The notes: generated by a model not told the origin, from the letters alone. A DNA stretch of 13,033 nt from a bacterium (GCA_030549815.1 JAUQQQ010000017.1:1-13033), one strand, 5' to 3'; shown: positions 1-7,634, counted from the first letter of the stretch. Made by a program: numbers and translations.

Positions 1-860
1 TATCCTTTCCTCCAGTTCCAAAACCAATACCTTATGTTTACTACACAAGAGAAGAAGCAGAAAAAGGCGGAAATCCTGAGATAGAGGAAGAATTAAAAAA
101 TAAAATACCTAAGGATACAACTTCTAATTATCCTTTAGTATTTATACAAAGTGGCGATAACTTAGGTTTTGCGGGTGGTAATAATGTTGGAATTAGGTAT
201 GCATTGGCTAGAGGTGATTTTGATAGTGTTGTTCTTTTAAATAATGATACAGTAATAAAAAAAGATACTATTTCAAATTTAATAAGTGCAAGAATAAAAC
301 CTGTAGAAAAAGCAATTTACGGAGGAAGAATTTTTTATTATTCTGATCCTGAAAAAATTTGGTATGATGGTGGAAAATTTAATGAATTGGTAGTAAGAAG
401 CAGTCATTTAAATATGGGTAAATATAGACATGAATTAGAAAATACACCAGATATAAAAGAAGTAAATTTTATTACTTTTTGCTATGTTCTGATTCCCAAA
501 TTTATTTTAGAGAAAATAGGTTTACTTGATGAATCTTATTTTATGTACGTAGAAGATTTAGATTATTCATATAAAGTGTGGAAATCTGGATTTAAGTTAT
601 ATCATGTAGTTAATTCAGAAATCTGGCATAAGGTTGGCGCAAGTTCTGGAGAGGAAGAAGTAAGTGAATTTTCGGCTTATTGGATGATGCGTAATAAAAT
701 AAAATTTATAATATCAAAAATCCCTAATTTACAAAAAATAATTTCTATTTTTTTTCTTTTAATCTCTAGACCTATTCGTTTCGTATCTTTTTACTTAAAC
801 GGGAAAAAATATACAATAAAGAGTCAAATTAAAGGCTTTTTAGATGGTATTAAGAAGTAA
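1..860 (+). CDS. GT2-family glycosyltransferase, rhamnosyltransferase-like (5' partial)
   Basis: The reading frame is open from the first bases (frame starting at base 3), so this is the 3' 285 codons of a longer gene. The TTG at 204 is an internal leucine, not a start. The product is predicted to transfer a sugar from an NDP-sugar to a lipid-linked acceptor at the cytoplasmic face of the membrane. Visible signatures are NLGFAGGNN, typical of WbbL/RfbF-like rhamnosyltransferases, then LNNDT, the GT-A metal/nucleotide-binding motif, and VEDLDYSYKVWKSGFKL, which carries the ED-type catalytic acid. The C-terminus has a hydrophobic stretch (KIISIFFLLISRPI) and a basic tail that probably associates with the membrane. 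A charged, Glu/Lys-rich segment precedes NLGFAGGNN. It overlaps the next gene by 17 bp. The rhamnose genes at the far end of the window fit a rhamnosyl donor, but the true donor cannot be read from sequence. Confidence 0.9.
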   Translation, partial: SFPPVPKPIPYVYYTREEAEKGGNPEIEEELKNKIPKDTTSNYPLVFIQSGDNLGFAGGNNVGIRYALARGDFDSVVLLNNDTVIKKDTISNLISARIKPVEKAIYGGRIFYYSDPEKIWYDGGKFNELVVRSSHLNMGKYRHELENTPDIKEVNFITFCYVLIPKFILEKIGLLDESYFMYVEDLDYSYKVWKSGFKLYHVVNSEIWHKVGASSGEEEVSEFSAYWMMRNKIKFIISKIPNLQKIISIFFLLISRPIRFVSFYLNGKKYTIKSQIKGFLDGIKK

Positions 861-2148
861 ACATAAAAATAAATTACTGTATTCATTCCTTTTTCTATTA
901 ATGTGCATAGGGATGGTGTTTACTGATTTGCCTATTTATAATTTTACTGTAGCTCATAGTTTAATGATATTTATTGCCCCTTTGGTTTTTATGTTTATTT
1001 TGATTATAAATAACTTCAAAATACCGCTTACAAAAAATTTAAAATTTTTTGCATTATATATAACTATTACATTTTTTTTCTCGCTACTATTACTTGTTTT
1101 TTTAATTTTAACAAGAGGCGGAGATTTTTTTATATACAATAAAAATTTACTTGTTAAGGATTTTGAAGCTTTTATATCATTTTCTTTATTGCATTTTATG
1201 GTATACTTCTGCCTAATTTGGATTTCAATTAATTTAAGTTTACCCACATTAAAAAAATTTATTTATTTTATTTTTATATTTTTAACACTTGCAGGGTTTG
1301 CAGAATACTTAAATCCTCAAATATTAAACATGTTCCATTCTTTTCCAGTATATTACACAAGATTACGTTTATTCACTCCTGAACCATCTCAAGCAATTTT
1401 ATTATATACAATATTTGGTTTATTTAGCTTGTATTTTGCTAAAAGTGTTTATTCAAAAATTTTAATACTAATTCCGTTTAGTATAATCCTTATTTTAATA
1501 GGTTCCAAGGGTGGATTCATAGTTATGTTTTTGATCTCTATTGTTTTGTTTTTTAAAAAATTACATAATGTAAAGTATCTTTTTATTTTTTTAATAATTC
1601 TGCTAACGACAACCTATTTTTTCTTTAAATTCGTCATCCCCAGCTTACAAATAGATATTAAATATTTTACATCATTTGCGACAAGATCTTCAAGTCTAAT
1701 TTCTCTTATTATCATTCTTTTTACACATCCTTTTGGGTTAGGATATGGAAGTTACCTGGCTTATTATCCAAAAATCTTGAATCAAAGCTATGAAATAGCA
1801 AATAATCTATTTACAAATTTATTCGGCATTCCTCTCTCTTATGATGAAATCTTTAATATGGTGTCTACTGGTGAGAATTTAGGAGCAAAAGCTGGCATAC
1901 CACAAAGCATTGTTTTTAACGGATGGTTTGCGGTGATATTTTGGCTGTTAATTTTTAGGAATTGCATGAATTATATAAAAAAGCTCATAAATAATCCAAG
2001 CAAAATCATACTTGAGTTTTTAGTTTTTTTTATTTTTATTCAACTCTTAATAGGTTCAGATTTGACATTAATGTATGCCGCATGGCTCCCGATTGGCTTT
2101 ATTGAAGCATTGTATTATAAGCAACAAACAGGAGGGTATACAGAATGA
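844..2148 (+). CDS. Wzy-like O-antigen/polysaccharide polymerase (multi-spanning membrane protein)
   Basis: This is a 434-residue, extremely hydrophobic protein with about 11-12 predicted membrane segments (roughly residues 11-27, 36-56, 67-90, 108-130, 137-153, 182-200, 205-237, 244-264, 280-296, 352-370 and 384-423). It has a longer soluble loop at about 297-350. RLRLFTPEPSQAILL is the EPS-type motif common in Wzy/O-antigen-ligase-like proteins, and HPFGLGYGSY is a second family-like motif. Wzy proteins join undecaprenyl-diphosphate-linked repeat units in the periplasm. The ATG at 844 lies inside the previous gene, with AAAGG at 831-835 as a plausible RBS. The next gene starts within its stop codon (ATGA). 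Base composition is among the most AT-rich in the window. Sequence alone cannot separate a Wzy polymerase from a WaaL-type ligase. Position among repeat-unit glycosyltransferases favours Wzy. Confidence 0.75.
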   Translation: MVLRSKHKNKLLYSFLFLLMCIGMVFTDLPIYNFTVAHSLMIFIAPLVFMFILIINNFKIPLTKNLKFFALYITITFFFSLLLLVFLILTRGGDFFIYNKNLLVKDFEAFISFSLLHFMVYFCLIWISINLSLPTLKKFIYFIFIFLTLAGFAEYLNPQILNMFHSFPVYYTRLRLFTPEPSQAILLYTIFGLFSLYFAKSVYSKILILIPFSIILILIGSKGGFIVMFLISIVLFFKKLHNVKYLFIFLIILLTTTYFFFKFVIPSLQIDIKYFTSFATRSSSLISLIIILFTHPFGLGYGSYLAYYPKILNQSYEIANNLFTNLFGIPLSYDEIFNMVSTGENLGAKAGIPQSIVFNGWFAVIFWLLIFRNCMNYIKKLINNPSKIILEFLVFFIFIQLLIGSDLTLMYAAWLPIGFIEALYYKQQTGGYTE

Positions 2149-3374
2149 AACCTAAGCTTTTATTTTTAGCACCTCAAAATCCATATCCTCCAACTGACGG
2201 CGGGAAAATAGGCATTTATTATCCAATAAAGTATTTGAGTAATTTTTTTGAAATTTATTTTATAACACCCGTTAATATTGTAGATGATAAGGTTAAAGAA
2301 ACAATAGATCATTTTAAAAGCTTTAATGTCAAATATTTTCCTGTTGCAAAAAATACTAATGATAATGCAATTGATCTTTTTAAGAATGTATTTTTAGATA
2401 TCCCATTTAAGTGGTACAAATATTACTCTGATGATTTATATAATTTATGTCAAAATCTTGTCATTTCTAACGATATTAATTATATATTTACAAGCGCACC
2501 ACATATGGCTTTATATAGCATAAGATTAAAAAGAAAATATCCCAATGTAAAAATATTTTTGCGAGAACATAATATAGAGTTTTACTTAGTGGAACAGTTT
2601 ATTTATTTTACAAATAATCCGCTATATAAGCTAATCGGTAAATGGCAATTTAAAAAATCAAAAATATTAGAACAAAAATATTGGGAGTTATTTGATAAGA
2701 TATTTTTTATTTCTGATTATGATTATAATATAGCAAAAAATTTAAGACCAGATTTAATTAATAAATATTATGTATTGTATGATGGTTTTGAATTGAATAG
2801 GACTTGTGAAGAAGACAGATACAATAATACGTTTATTATACCTTCCAATGTAAAAACACAGCAAAATCAAGTAAGTGTAAAATGGTTTATAGAAACAATC
2901 TGGACACCATTGCTTGATTGGATTAAACAAAATAATTTTAGTCTTTCAATAACAGGTGGTTCAGGGAGTGAATGGGCAAAAGTTTTATCTATCAATAATT
3001 TAGAAAACTTAAACATTAAAATTTTAGGTTTTGTGGAGGATGTAGATAAAGAATTGTGTAAACATAAGTATATAATATCACCAACAATTATGGGAAGCGG
3101 GCTAAGACTTAAAATACTCCACAGTATGGCTTTAGGTAAAGTTGTTTTTGCTACAGGATATGATGTTAAAACCGTAAAAATATTTAAAGATATGGATAAT
3201 ATCGTAGAATTTAATAATCAAGTTGAATTTATTGAAAAAGTAAAAATAATTGAAGAAAAACCATCTTTATATAATAATTTAAGTAATAAAGCTTTTGAAA
3301 CAGTTCAAAAATATTTTAATTGGAACTATTACGCTGCAATCATATTTAAAAATTTCACTGGAGGAAAATCATGA
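2145..3374 (+). CDS. Glycosyltransferase, GT4-like (GT-B fold)
   Basis: A 409-residue soluble glycosyltransferase of two Rossmann-like domains. The N-terminal half opens with KLLFLAPQNPYPPTDGGK, the acceptor-side glycine loop of GT4 enzymes, and contains FLREHNIEFYLVEQF (about 138-152), the family's usual 'EHNIE' segment. The C-terminal donor-binding half carries ILGFVEDV (about 293-300) and GSGLRLKILHSMALGK (317-332), followed by VVFATG. In relatives the last motif usually reads KxLEAMAxGKPVV. Here His326 stands in place of the expected Glu. The start codon overlaps the wzy-like stop by 4 bp (ATGA) and GGAGGG lies a few bases upstream, so translation is coupled. The last codons carry the RBS of the next gene (GGAGG). 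It probably adds one sugar of the repeat unit on undecaprenyl-diphosphate; linkage and donor are unknown. Confidence 0.85.
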   Translation: MKPKLLFLAPQNPYPPTDGGKIGIYYPIKYLSNFFEIYFITPVNIVDDKVKETIDHFKSFNVKYFPVAKNTNDNAIDLFKNVFLDIPFKWYKYYSDDLYNLCQNLVISNDINYIFTSAPHMALYSIRLKRKYPNVKIFLREHNIEFYLVEQFIYFTNNPLYKLIGKWQFKKSKILEQKYWELFDKIFFISDYDYNIAKNLRPDLINKYYVLYDGFELNRTCEEDRYNNTFIIPSNVKTQQNQVSVKWFIETIWTPLLDWIKQNNFSLSITGGSGSEWAKVLSINNLENLNIKILGFVEDVDKELCKHKYIISPTIMGSGLRLKILHSMALGKVVFATGYDVKTVKIFKDMDNIVEFNNQVEFIEKVKIIEEKPSLYNNLSNKAFETVQKYFNWNYYAAIIFKNFTGGKS

Positions 3375-4480
3375 AAATAATTCATCTTGGTAAATTCTGC
3401 CCTCCTAACGAAGGTGGTATAGAGGTTTTTTCTTTTGACCTACTTGAGACATTAAATAAAAAAGGCATAAAGGCGGATTTACTTTGCTTTGGCGATTCCA
3501 CAAAAGAGGATATTTGTAATAACTTTAAATATTTTGCTTGCAAGATGAATATAAAATTAAACTCTGCTCCATTATCGTATGATTTTGTAAAAACCTTTCA
3601 GAAAATAGCCAATGATTACGACATAATTCATATTCATAGTCCAAATCCCTTAGCTGAAGTTTTATCTTTATTTACTGACAAAAAAATGATAATCCACTGG
3701 CATTCAGATATAGTTAAGCAAAAAGTAACCTATCAGATTTACAAGCCTATTCAAAAAAAAGTTTTACAAAAAGCAAAAAAAATTATAGCAACTTCTCCAC
3801 AATACCTTAATACCTCCGATCAATTAAAAGATTATAAAGATAAAGCGGTAAACATACCATTGGGCTTGAATACTAAAAGACTTGAAATTAAAAATGAAAA
3901 CATAGAAGAATTTGAAAAAATAAAGAATAAAATCGATAATAAAAAAATCGTCTTAGCTGTTGGAAGACTTGTGGAACATAAAGGTTTTGAGTATCTTGTT
4001 GAAGCAAGCAGGTTTTTAAAAGATGACACAATAGTACTTATAGCTGGAGGAGGGCTTTTGTATGATCGCCTTCAAAATAAAATCAATGATCTGAGCCTAA
4101 GTAATAAAGTTTTATTACTTGGTAGAATTAATATTAATAATGTCTCTATATTTATGAAAAACTCTGATTTATTTTGTTTACCTTCAATTAATGAGTCTTT
4201 TGGCCTTGTATTGGTAGAAGCTTTATATTTTGGTAAACCACTCGTCACAACCAATGTAGAGGGATCTGGTATGAACTATGTAAATATACACAATGAAACA
4301 GGTCTTGTTGTTCCTCCAAAAGATCCAAAGGCATTAGCAGAGACTATAAATATGATATTGTCAGATAAAAACCTTTACAGCCGATTTTCAAAAAATGCTA
4401 AAGAGAGATTTAAAGAGTTTGAAATTAATTCAATAGCTGATAGGTTAATAAATCTATATCAGGAGGTTTTAAAATGCTAA
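3371..4480 (+). CDS. Glycosyltransferase family 4 (GT-B, retaining)
   Basis: A 369-residue GT4 enzyme with every usual landmark. MKIIHLGKFCPPNEGGIE is the N-terminal glycine-loop signature. IIHIHSPNP and IIHWHSDI lie near residues 85-113. AVGRLVEHKGFEYLVEA (about 196-212) starts the donor domain. INESFGLVLVEALYFGKP (about 273-290) holds the E-x7-E pair (Glu275/Glu283) that contacts the nucleotide-sugar. It is expected to be cytoplasmic and to extend the lipid-linked repeat unit. The start codon overlaps the preceding stop by 4 bp, with GGAGGA just upstream. The 3' end overlaps hddA by 7 bp. Relatives include mannosyl- and heptosyl-type transferases, so a GDP-linked donor such as GDP-heptose is possible given the neighbouring genes, but this is inference. 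Confidence 0.9.
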   Translation: MKIIHLGKFCPPNEGGIEVFSFDLLETLNKKGIKADLLCFGDSTKEDICNNFKYFACKMNIKLNSAPLSYDFVKTFQKIANDYDIIHIHSPNPLAEVLSLFTDKKMIIHWHSDIVKQKVTYQIYKPIQKKVLQKAKKIIATSPQYLNTSDQLKDYKDKAVNIPLGLNTKRLEIKNENIEEFEKIKNKIDNKKIVLAVGRLVEHKGFEYLVEASRFLKDDTIVLIAGGGLLYDRLQNKINDLSLSNKVLLLGRININNVSIFMKNSDLFCLPSINESFGLVLVEALYFGKPLVTTNVEGSGMNYVNIHNETGLVVPPKDPKALAETINMILSDKNLYSRFSKNAKERFKEFEINSIADRLINLYQEVLKC

Positions 4481-5499
4481 TACGCTCTTGTGCACCTTTA
4501 AGGCTTGGGCTTGCTGGTGGTGGAACCGATGTTAGCCCTTATTCGGACATTTACGGAGGTGCTGTTTTAAATGCCACAATTTCTATGTATGCCTATGCCA
4601 CCATTGAGCCAAGAAACGACGGAAAAATTGAAATTATTTCATTTGATAGAAACGAATCTGTGTTAACAGATGCTATACCTGAGCTTGAGATTGACGGAAA
4701 GCTTGATATTATAAAAGGTGTTTACAATAGAATAGCAAGGGATTTTAATAAAAGTAATCCTCTTTCTTTTACTATTTGCACTTATGCTGATGCGCCTGCT
4801 GGTTCTGGACTTGGAACATCATCTACCTTAGTTGTTGCTGTTATAGGTGCTTTTGCTGAGTGGCTTGGACTTCCACTTGGAGAATACGATATTGCTCATC
4901 TTGCCTTTGAAATAGAAAGAATTGACCTAAACCAAGCAGGTGGAAAACAAGATCAATATGCTGCAACTTTTGGTGGTTTTAATTTTATGGAATTTTACGA
5001 TAATCACAAAGTCATTGTAAATCCACTAAGGATTAAAAGAGAAATAATTGACGAACTGCAGTTTAATCTTGTGTTATACTATACGGGAACAAGCAGATTA
5101 TCATCCAAAATTATAGAAGCTCAAGTAAAGAGCGTAGAAGCAGGTAAAAATAAATCAATAGAAGCTATGCATAAGCTTAAAGAACAAGCCATCTTGATGA
5201 AAGAGGCTATACTAAAAGGAAAACTTGATGAGATAGGGGAAATACTGCATTTTGGTTGGCAGTACAAAAAGCAAATGGCAGATAGCATAACAAACCCGGT
5301 TATAGATGAAATATATGAAGAAGCTTTACGTGCAGGCGCTACCGGTGGAAAAATTTCTGGAGCTGGTGGTGGTGGCTTTATAATGTTTTATTGCCCAAAA
5401 AACACAAGATACAGAGTAATTGAAGCTTTAAAAAAATTTGGTGGAGAATTCAGACGTTATCAATTTACAAAGTACGGATTAAACACATGGAGGTTGTAA
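4474..5499 (+). CDS. hddA: D-glycero-alpha-D-manno-heptose-7-phosphate kinase (GHMP kinase)
   Basis: HddA phosphorylates D-glycero-D-manno-heptose 7-phosphate at C1 with ATP, giving the alpha-1,7-bisphosphate on the route to GDP-D,D-heptose. The 341-residue length is normal for the family. Visible GHMP motifs are APLRLGLAGGGTDVSPY (residues 7-23, sugar binding), DAPAGSGLGTSS (106-117, ATP phosphate loop), GGKQDQYAA (156-164, with the probable catalytic Asp160) and GGKISGAGGGGF (291-302, third GHMP motif). The start is firm: ATG at 4474 follows AGGAGG (4461-4466) at good spacing and overlaps the upstream glycosyltransferase by 7 bp. gmhA and hddC follow after one intervening methyltransferase gene, which supports the HddA assignment over other GHMP kinases such as fucokinase. 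Base composition is noticeably less AT-rich than the flanking glycosyltransferase and methyltransferase genes. Confidence 0.95.
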   Translation: MLIRSCAPLRLGLAGGGTDVSPYSDIYGGAVLNATISMYAYATIEPRNDGKIEIISFDRNESVLTDAIPELEIDGKLDIIKGVYNRIARDFNKSNPLSFTICTYADAPAGSGLGTSSTLVVAVIGAFAEWLGLPLGEYDIAHLAFEIERIDLNQAGGKQDQYAATFGGFNFMEFYDNHKVIVNPLRIKREIIDELQFNLVLYYTGTSRLSSKIIEAQVKSVEAGKNKSIEAMHKLKEQAILMKEAILKGKLDEIGEILHFGWQYKKQMADSITNPVIDEIYEEALRAGATGGKISGAGGGGFIMFYCPKNTRYRVIEALKKFGGEFRRYQFTKYGLNTWRL

Positions 5500-5504
5500 A
5501 GATT

Positions 5505-6212
5505 ATGAATATGGTTAAACGGATGAGAATATTATTTACTCCAAAGTTTTTGTTTTTAAATAAGTTTATAAATAGTTATTCAGAAGATAAAATTAAATTA
5601 TTAGATGTAGGATGTGGCAACAAAAGTCCATCTATTACAGTATCACTATTTCCAAAAGTAGAATATTTTGGATTAGACAAAGAAGAATACAATCTAACAA
5701 ATGAAGATAAAAAGATATTAGAAAATAAATATTTTTTAGTAGATTTAGACAATTTATCTGAATTAGATAATGCTCTACCTAATAATTATTTTGATTTTAT
5801 CATAATGTCTCATGTTATTGAGCATACTAGAAAGGGTACGGAAATATTAGAAATACTTTCTAAAAAGTTGAAAGTTGGGGGGATATATATAGAATTTCCA
5901 AGTGTAAAAAGTATATCTTTTCCGTCTATGCCGGGAACCTTAAATTTCTGTGATGATTCTAATCATGTGAGGTTATATGATATTAAAGAAGTAGCTAATA
6001 CGTTAATAAAATGCGAATTTAAGATAATTAAAGCAGGAACAAGAAGAAATTATGTAAACTTGATATTGACACCACTAAAAGTAATTTATCATCTTATAAA
6101 GTACCGTCAAATTTATGGTAGTGCCTTTTGGGATATTTTAGGTTTTGCTGAATTTGTTTATACTGTAAAAATCAAGGATACACAAATAAGGAGTAAAAGC
6201 AATGAACAATAA
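5505..6212 (+). CDS. Class I SAM-dependent methyltransferase
   Basis: The product is a 235-residue Rossmann-fold methyltransferase. KLLDVGCGNKSP (about 31-42) is motif I for S-adenosylmethionine. EYFGLDKEE (about 53-61) carries the acidic residue of motif II. NYFDFIIMSHVIEH (about 94-107) is the usual post-II motif, and VGGIYIEFPS follows. The later HVRLYD (about 154-159) is common in methyltransferases of polysaccharide clusters. I prefer the ATG at 5505, since GGAGG (5489-5493) lies 11 nt upstream and it leaves 5 bp after hddA. An in-frame ATG at 5487 inside the end of hddA would add six residues but has no visible RBS. It overlaps gmhA by 11 bp. Lying between two heptose genes, it may methylate the heptose or another residue of the glycan. 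The substrate is not evident. Confidence 0.8.
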   Translation: MNMVKRMRILFTPKFLFLNKFINSYSEDKIKLLDVGCGNKSPSITVSLFPKVEYFGLDKEEYNLTNEDKKILENKYFLVDLDNLSELDNALPNNYFDFIIMSHVIEHTRKGTEILEILSKKLKVGGIYIEFPSVKSISFPSMPGTLNFCDDSNHVRLYDIKEVANTLIKCEFKIIKAGTRRNYVNLILTPLKVIYHLIKYRQIYGSAFWDILGFAEFVYTVKIKDTQIRSKSNEQ

Positions 6213-6801
6213 TTTGATAAGCGACATTAAAAAAAGTATTTCAGAATCAATCCAAGTTAAGCAAAATATATTAGAAAATCCTGATCTTTTATCTAAAATC
6301 TCACTAGTCTCGCAAGAAATAATCAATGCATTTAAAAACGATAAAAAAGTACTTTTTTGTGGAAATGGTGGTTCCGCAGCTGATGCTCAACACATAGCAG
6401 CAGAACTTTCTGGAAGGTTTTATTTTGATAGAGAACCTCTTTTTGCAGAAGCCTTACATGCAAATACCTCCTACCTTACAGCAGTAGCAAATGATTATTC
6501 TTATGATGAGGTTTTTTCGAGACTTGTAAAAGCTAAAGGAAGAGCTGGAGACATACTTATAGGTATTTCTACTTCTGGAAATTCCAAAAATGTTATAAAA
6601 GCCATAGAAGTAGCTAATGAAATCGGCATGATAAGTGTTGGGATGACCGGTAAAACTGGGGGTAAGATGAAAGATATATGTAAGCACCTTATTAATGTTC
6701 CATCAGCTGATACTCCAAGAATTCAAGAAGCACATATAATGATAGGTCATATAATTTGCGAAATAGTTGAAAAAGTTCTTTTTGAAAAACACAATGGTTA
6801 A
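6202..6801 (+). CDS. gmhA: Sedoheptulose-7-phosphate isomerase (phosphoheptose isomerase)
   Basis: GmhA isomerises sedoheptulose 7-phosphate to D-glycero-D-manno-heptose 7-phosphate, the first committed step to activated heptose, in the cytoplasm. The product is 199 residues, the normal length, and is a single SIS domain. LFCGNGGSAADAQHIAAELSGR (split here as LFCGNGGSAADA at about 51-62 and QHIAAELSGR after it) contains the phosphate-binding loop and His64/Glu68. GISTSGNSKNV (about 121-131) is the second sugar-phosphate loop. IQEAHIMIGH gives Gln175 and His183. These four residues sit at a constant +3 offset from the zinc ligands His61, Glu65, Gln172 and His180 of E. coli GmhA, so the active site is complete. 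AAGGAG at 6188-6193 lies 8 nt before the ATG. It overlaps the methyltransferase by 11 bp and hddC by 8 bp. Confidence 0.97.
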   Translation: MNNNLISDIKKSISESIQVKQNILENPDLLSKISLVSQEIINAFKNDKKVLFCGNGGSAADAQHIAAELSGRFYFDREPLFAEALHANTSYLTAVANDYSYDEVFSRLVKAKGRAGDILIGISTSGNSKNVIKAIEVANEIGMISVGMTGKTGGKMKDICKHLINVPSADTPRIQEAHIMIGHIICEIVEKVLFEKHNG

Positions 6802-7498
6802 AGAAGCTGTTATTCTTGCAGGTGGCTTTGGCACAAGACTTAGGTCTGTGGTAAAAGATATCCCTAAACCTATGGCAGAAGTCTGCGGAAGACCTTTTCT
6901 TAGTTATTTACTGGATTTTTTAAACAAACAAAAAATTGAAAGAGTTATATTATCTGTTGGATATAAATTTGATATTATCAAAAACTTCTTTGGTAGTAGA
7001 TACAAAGATTTAAAATTAGAGTATGCCATCGAAGACAAACCTCTTGGAACCGGCGGTGGATTAAAGAATGCTTTAAAGTATACATCCGAAAAAAATATTT
7101 ATGTTTTAAATGGCGATACTTTTTTTGATATAGACTTAATTATATTTTTCAATTTTCATAAAAATAAAAACTCAAAATTAACCATTGCATTAAAAAAAAT
7201 AGAAAATGCTGAAAGATATGGAGTTGTTGAGATTGATCACAACAACAAAATAATCTCTTTTCTTGAAAAAGGAAAAATGAATTCTGGATTTATAAACAGT
7301 GGTATTTATTTGTTAAATATAGAATTTTTTAAATCGTTAGCACTAGAAGATTCCTTTTCTTTTGAAAAAAACTTTTTAGAAAAGTACTATAAAAAATTTG
7401 AATTTTATGGCTTTCCCTTAGATAGATTTTTCATAGACATAGGAATACCCGAAGACTACGAAAGAGCTAATATAGAGTTTCAAAGATTTAAAGATTAA
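6794..7498 (+). CDS. hddC: D-glycero-alpha-D-manno-heptose 1-phosphate guanylyltransferase
   Basis: HddC transfers GMP from GTP to D,D-heptose 1-phosphate, giving GDP-D-glycero-alpha-D-manno-heptose. The 234-residue product is a nucleotidyltransferase (GT-A-like fold). Visible motifs are AVILAGGFGTRL (5-16, nucleotide loop), KDIPKPMAEVCGRPF (21-35), the metal-binding VLNGDTFFDID (about 104-114, Asp108), RYGVVEID and FLEKG, and the second metal-site region FFIDIGIPEDYERA near the C-terminus. I chose ATG 6794 because the protein then begins MVKEAVILAGG as in relatives. An in-frame TTG 27 nt upstream would add an unlikely leader. The start lies 8 bp inside gmhA. Specificity between GDP-heptose and other sugar-1-phosphate nucleotidyltransferases rests largely on linkage to hddA, gmhA and the gmhB stub. 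Confidence 0.9.
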   Translation: MVKEAVILAGGFGTRLRSVVKDIPKPMAEVCGRPFLSYLLDFLNKQKIERVILSVGYKFDIIKNFFGSRYKDLKLEYAIEDKPLGTGGGLKNALKYTSEKNIYVLNGDTFFDIDLIIFFNFHKNKNSKLTIALKKIENAERYGVVEIDHNNKIISFLEKGKMNSGFINSGIYLLNIEFFKSLALEDSFSFEKNFLEKYYKKFEFYGFPLDRFFIDIGIPEDYERANIEFQRFKD

Positions 7499-7583
7499 TA
7501 AAGACAAGACCTTATTTTTAGATAGAGACGGAGTTATAAACAAAAGATTGAAAAATTTCATTTTTTCACTACAATACCTTTAA
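7494..7583 (+). pseudogene. gmhB: 5' fragment of D,D-heptose bisphosphate phosphatase gene, truncated
   Basis: Directly after hddC, frame 3 reads INKDKTLFLDRDGVINKRL. This is the conserved N-terminus of GmhB/HisB-type HAD phosphatases, with the nucleophile and general acid of LDRDG. Homology stops after about residue 20 of the expected ~175-190. The frame then reads unrelated KNFIFSLQYL and stops at 7581-7583. No ATG, GTG or TTG is in frame back to the previous stop at 7473-7475, so the start would have to be ATT or another rare codon, or it has also decayed. GmhB removes the C7 phosphate of the heptose bisphosphate between the HddA and HddC steps, so its place here is exactly expected. The break falls at an 8-bp direct repeat that also occurs at 9264-9271, pointing to the downstream nuclease cassette as the cause or a later event. 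Confidence 0.8.
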
Positions 7584-7602
7584 GCATTTTTGCATTTATA
7601 AA

Positions 7603-7630
7603 TTTACATACAAAATTCTTTTTATATTTT
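7603..7630 (+). promoter_or_regulatory. Possible sigma70-type promoter for the nuclease gene
   Basis: TTTACA (7603-7608) and TATTTT (7625-7630) are separated by 16 bp in a very AT-rich leader about 30 bp before the GTG start at 7660. This is the first real intergenic gap in the window, so a private promoter is plausible. AT-rich sequence gives many such matches by chance, so this is a weak call. The 9-bp inverted repeat at 7608-7634 would overlap the spacer and -10 region. Confidence 0.25.
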
Positions 7631-7634
7631 GTAT
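7608..7634. repeat. Perfect 9-bp inverted repeat in the nuclease-gene leader
   Basis: ATACAAAAT (7608-7616) and its exact reverse complement ATTTTGTAT (7626-7634) are separated by nine T-rich bases. The dyad lies 25 bp before the GTG start of the nuclease gene and just upstream of its RBS. It could be an operator for a dimeric regulator or a weak hairpin in the mRNA leader. The symmetry is seen directly; any function is inferred. Confidence 0.5.

Noticed and set aside
204-206. TTG as the start of the first glycosyltransferase
   Set aside because: The same frame is open to the window start and encodes the conserved NLGFAGGNN block upstream, so this TTG is internal.
954-1247. Minus-strand open frame opposite the Wzy-like gene
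   Set aside because: Low-complexity, Lys/Ile-rich translation that mirrors the hydrophobic sense gene; no RBS or domain.
6767-6793. Upstream TTG start for hddC
   Set aside because: It would add nine residues not seen in the family and deepen the overlap with gmhA; ATG 6794 gives the canonical MVKEAVILAGG start.
7549-7568. Possible hairpin TGAAAAA / TTTTTCA as a terminator after hddC
   Set aside because: The stem is seven bp with almost only A-T pairs and lies across the gmhB stub; too weak to call a terminator.
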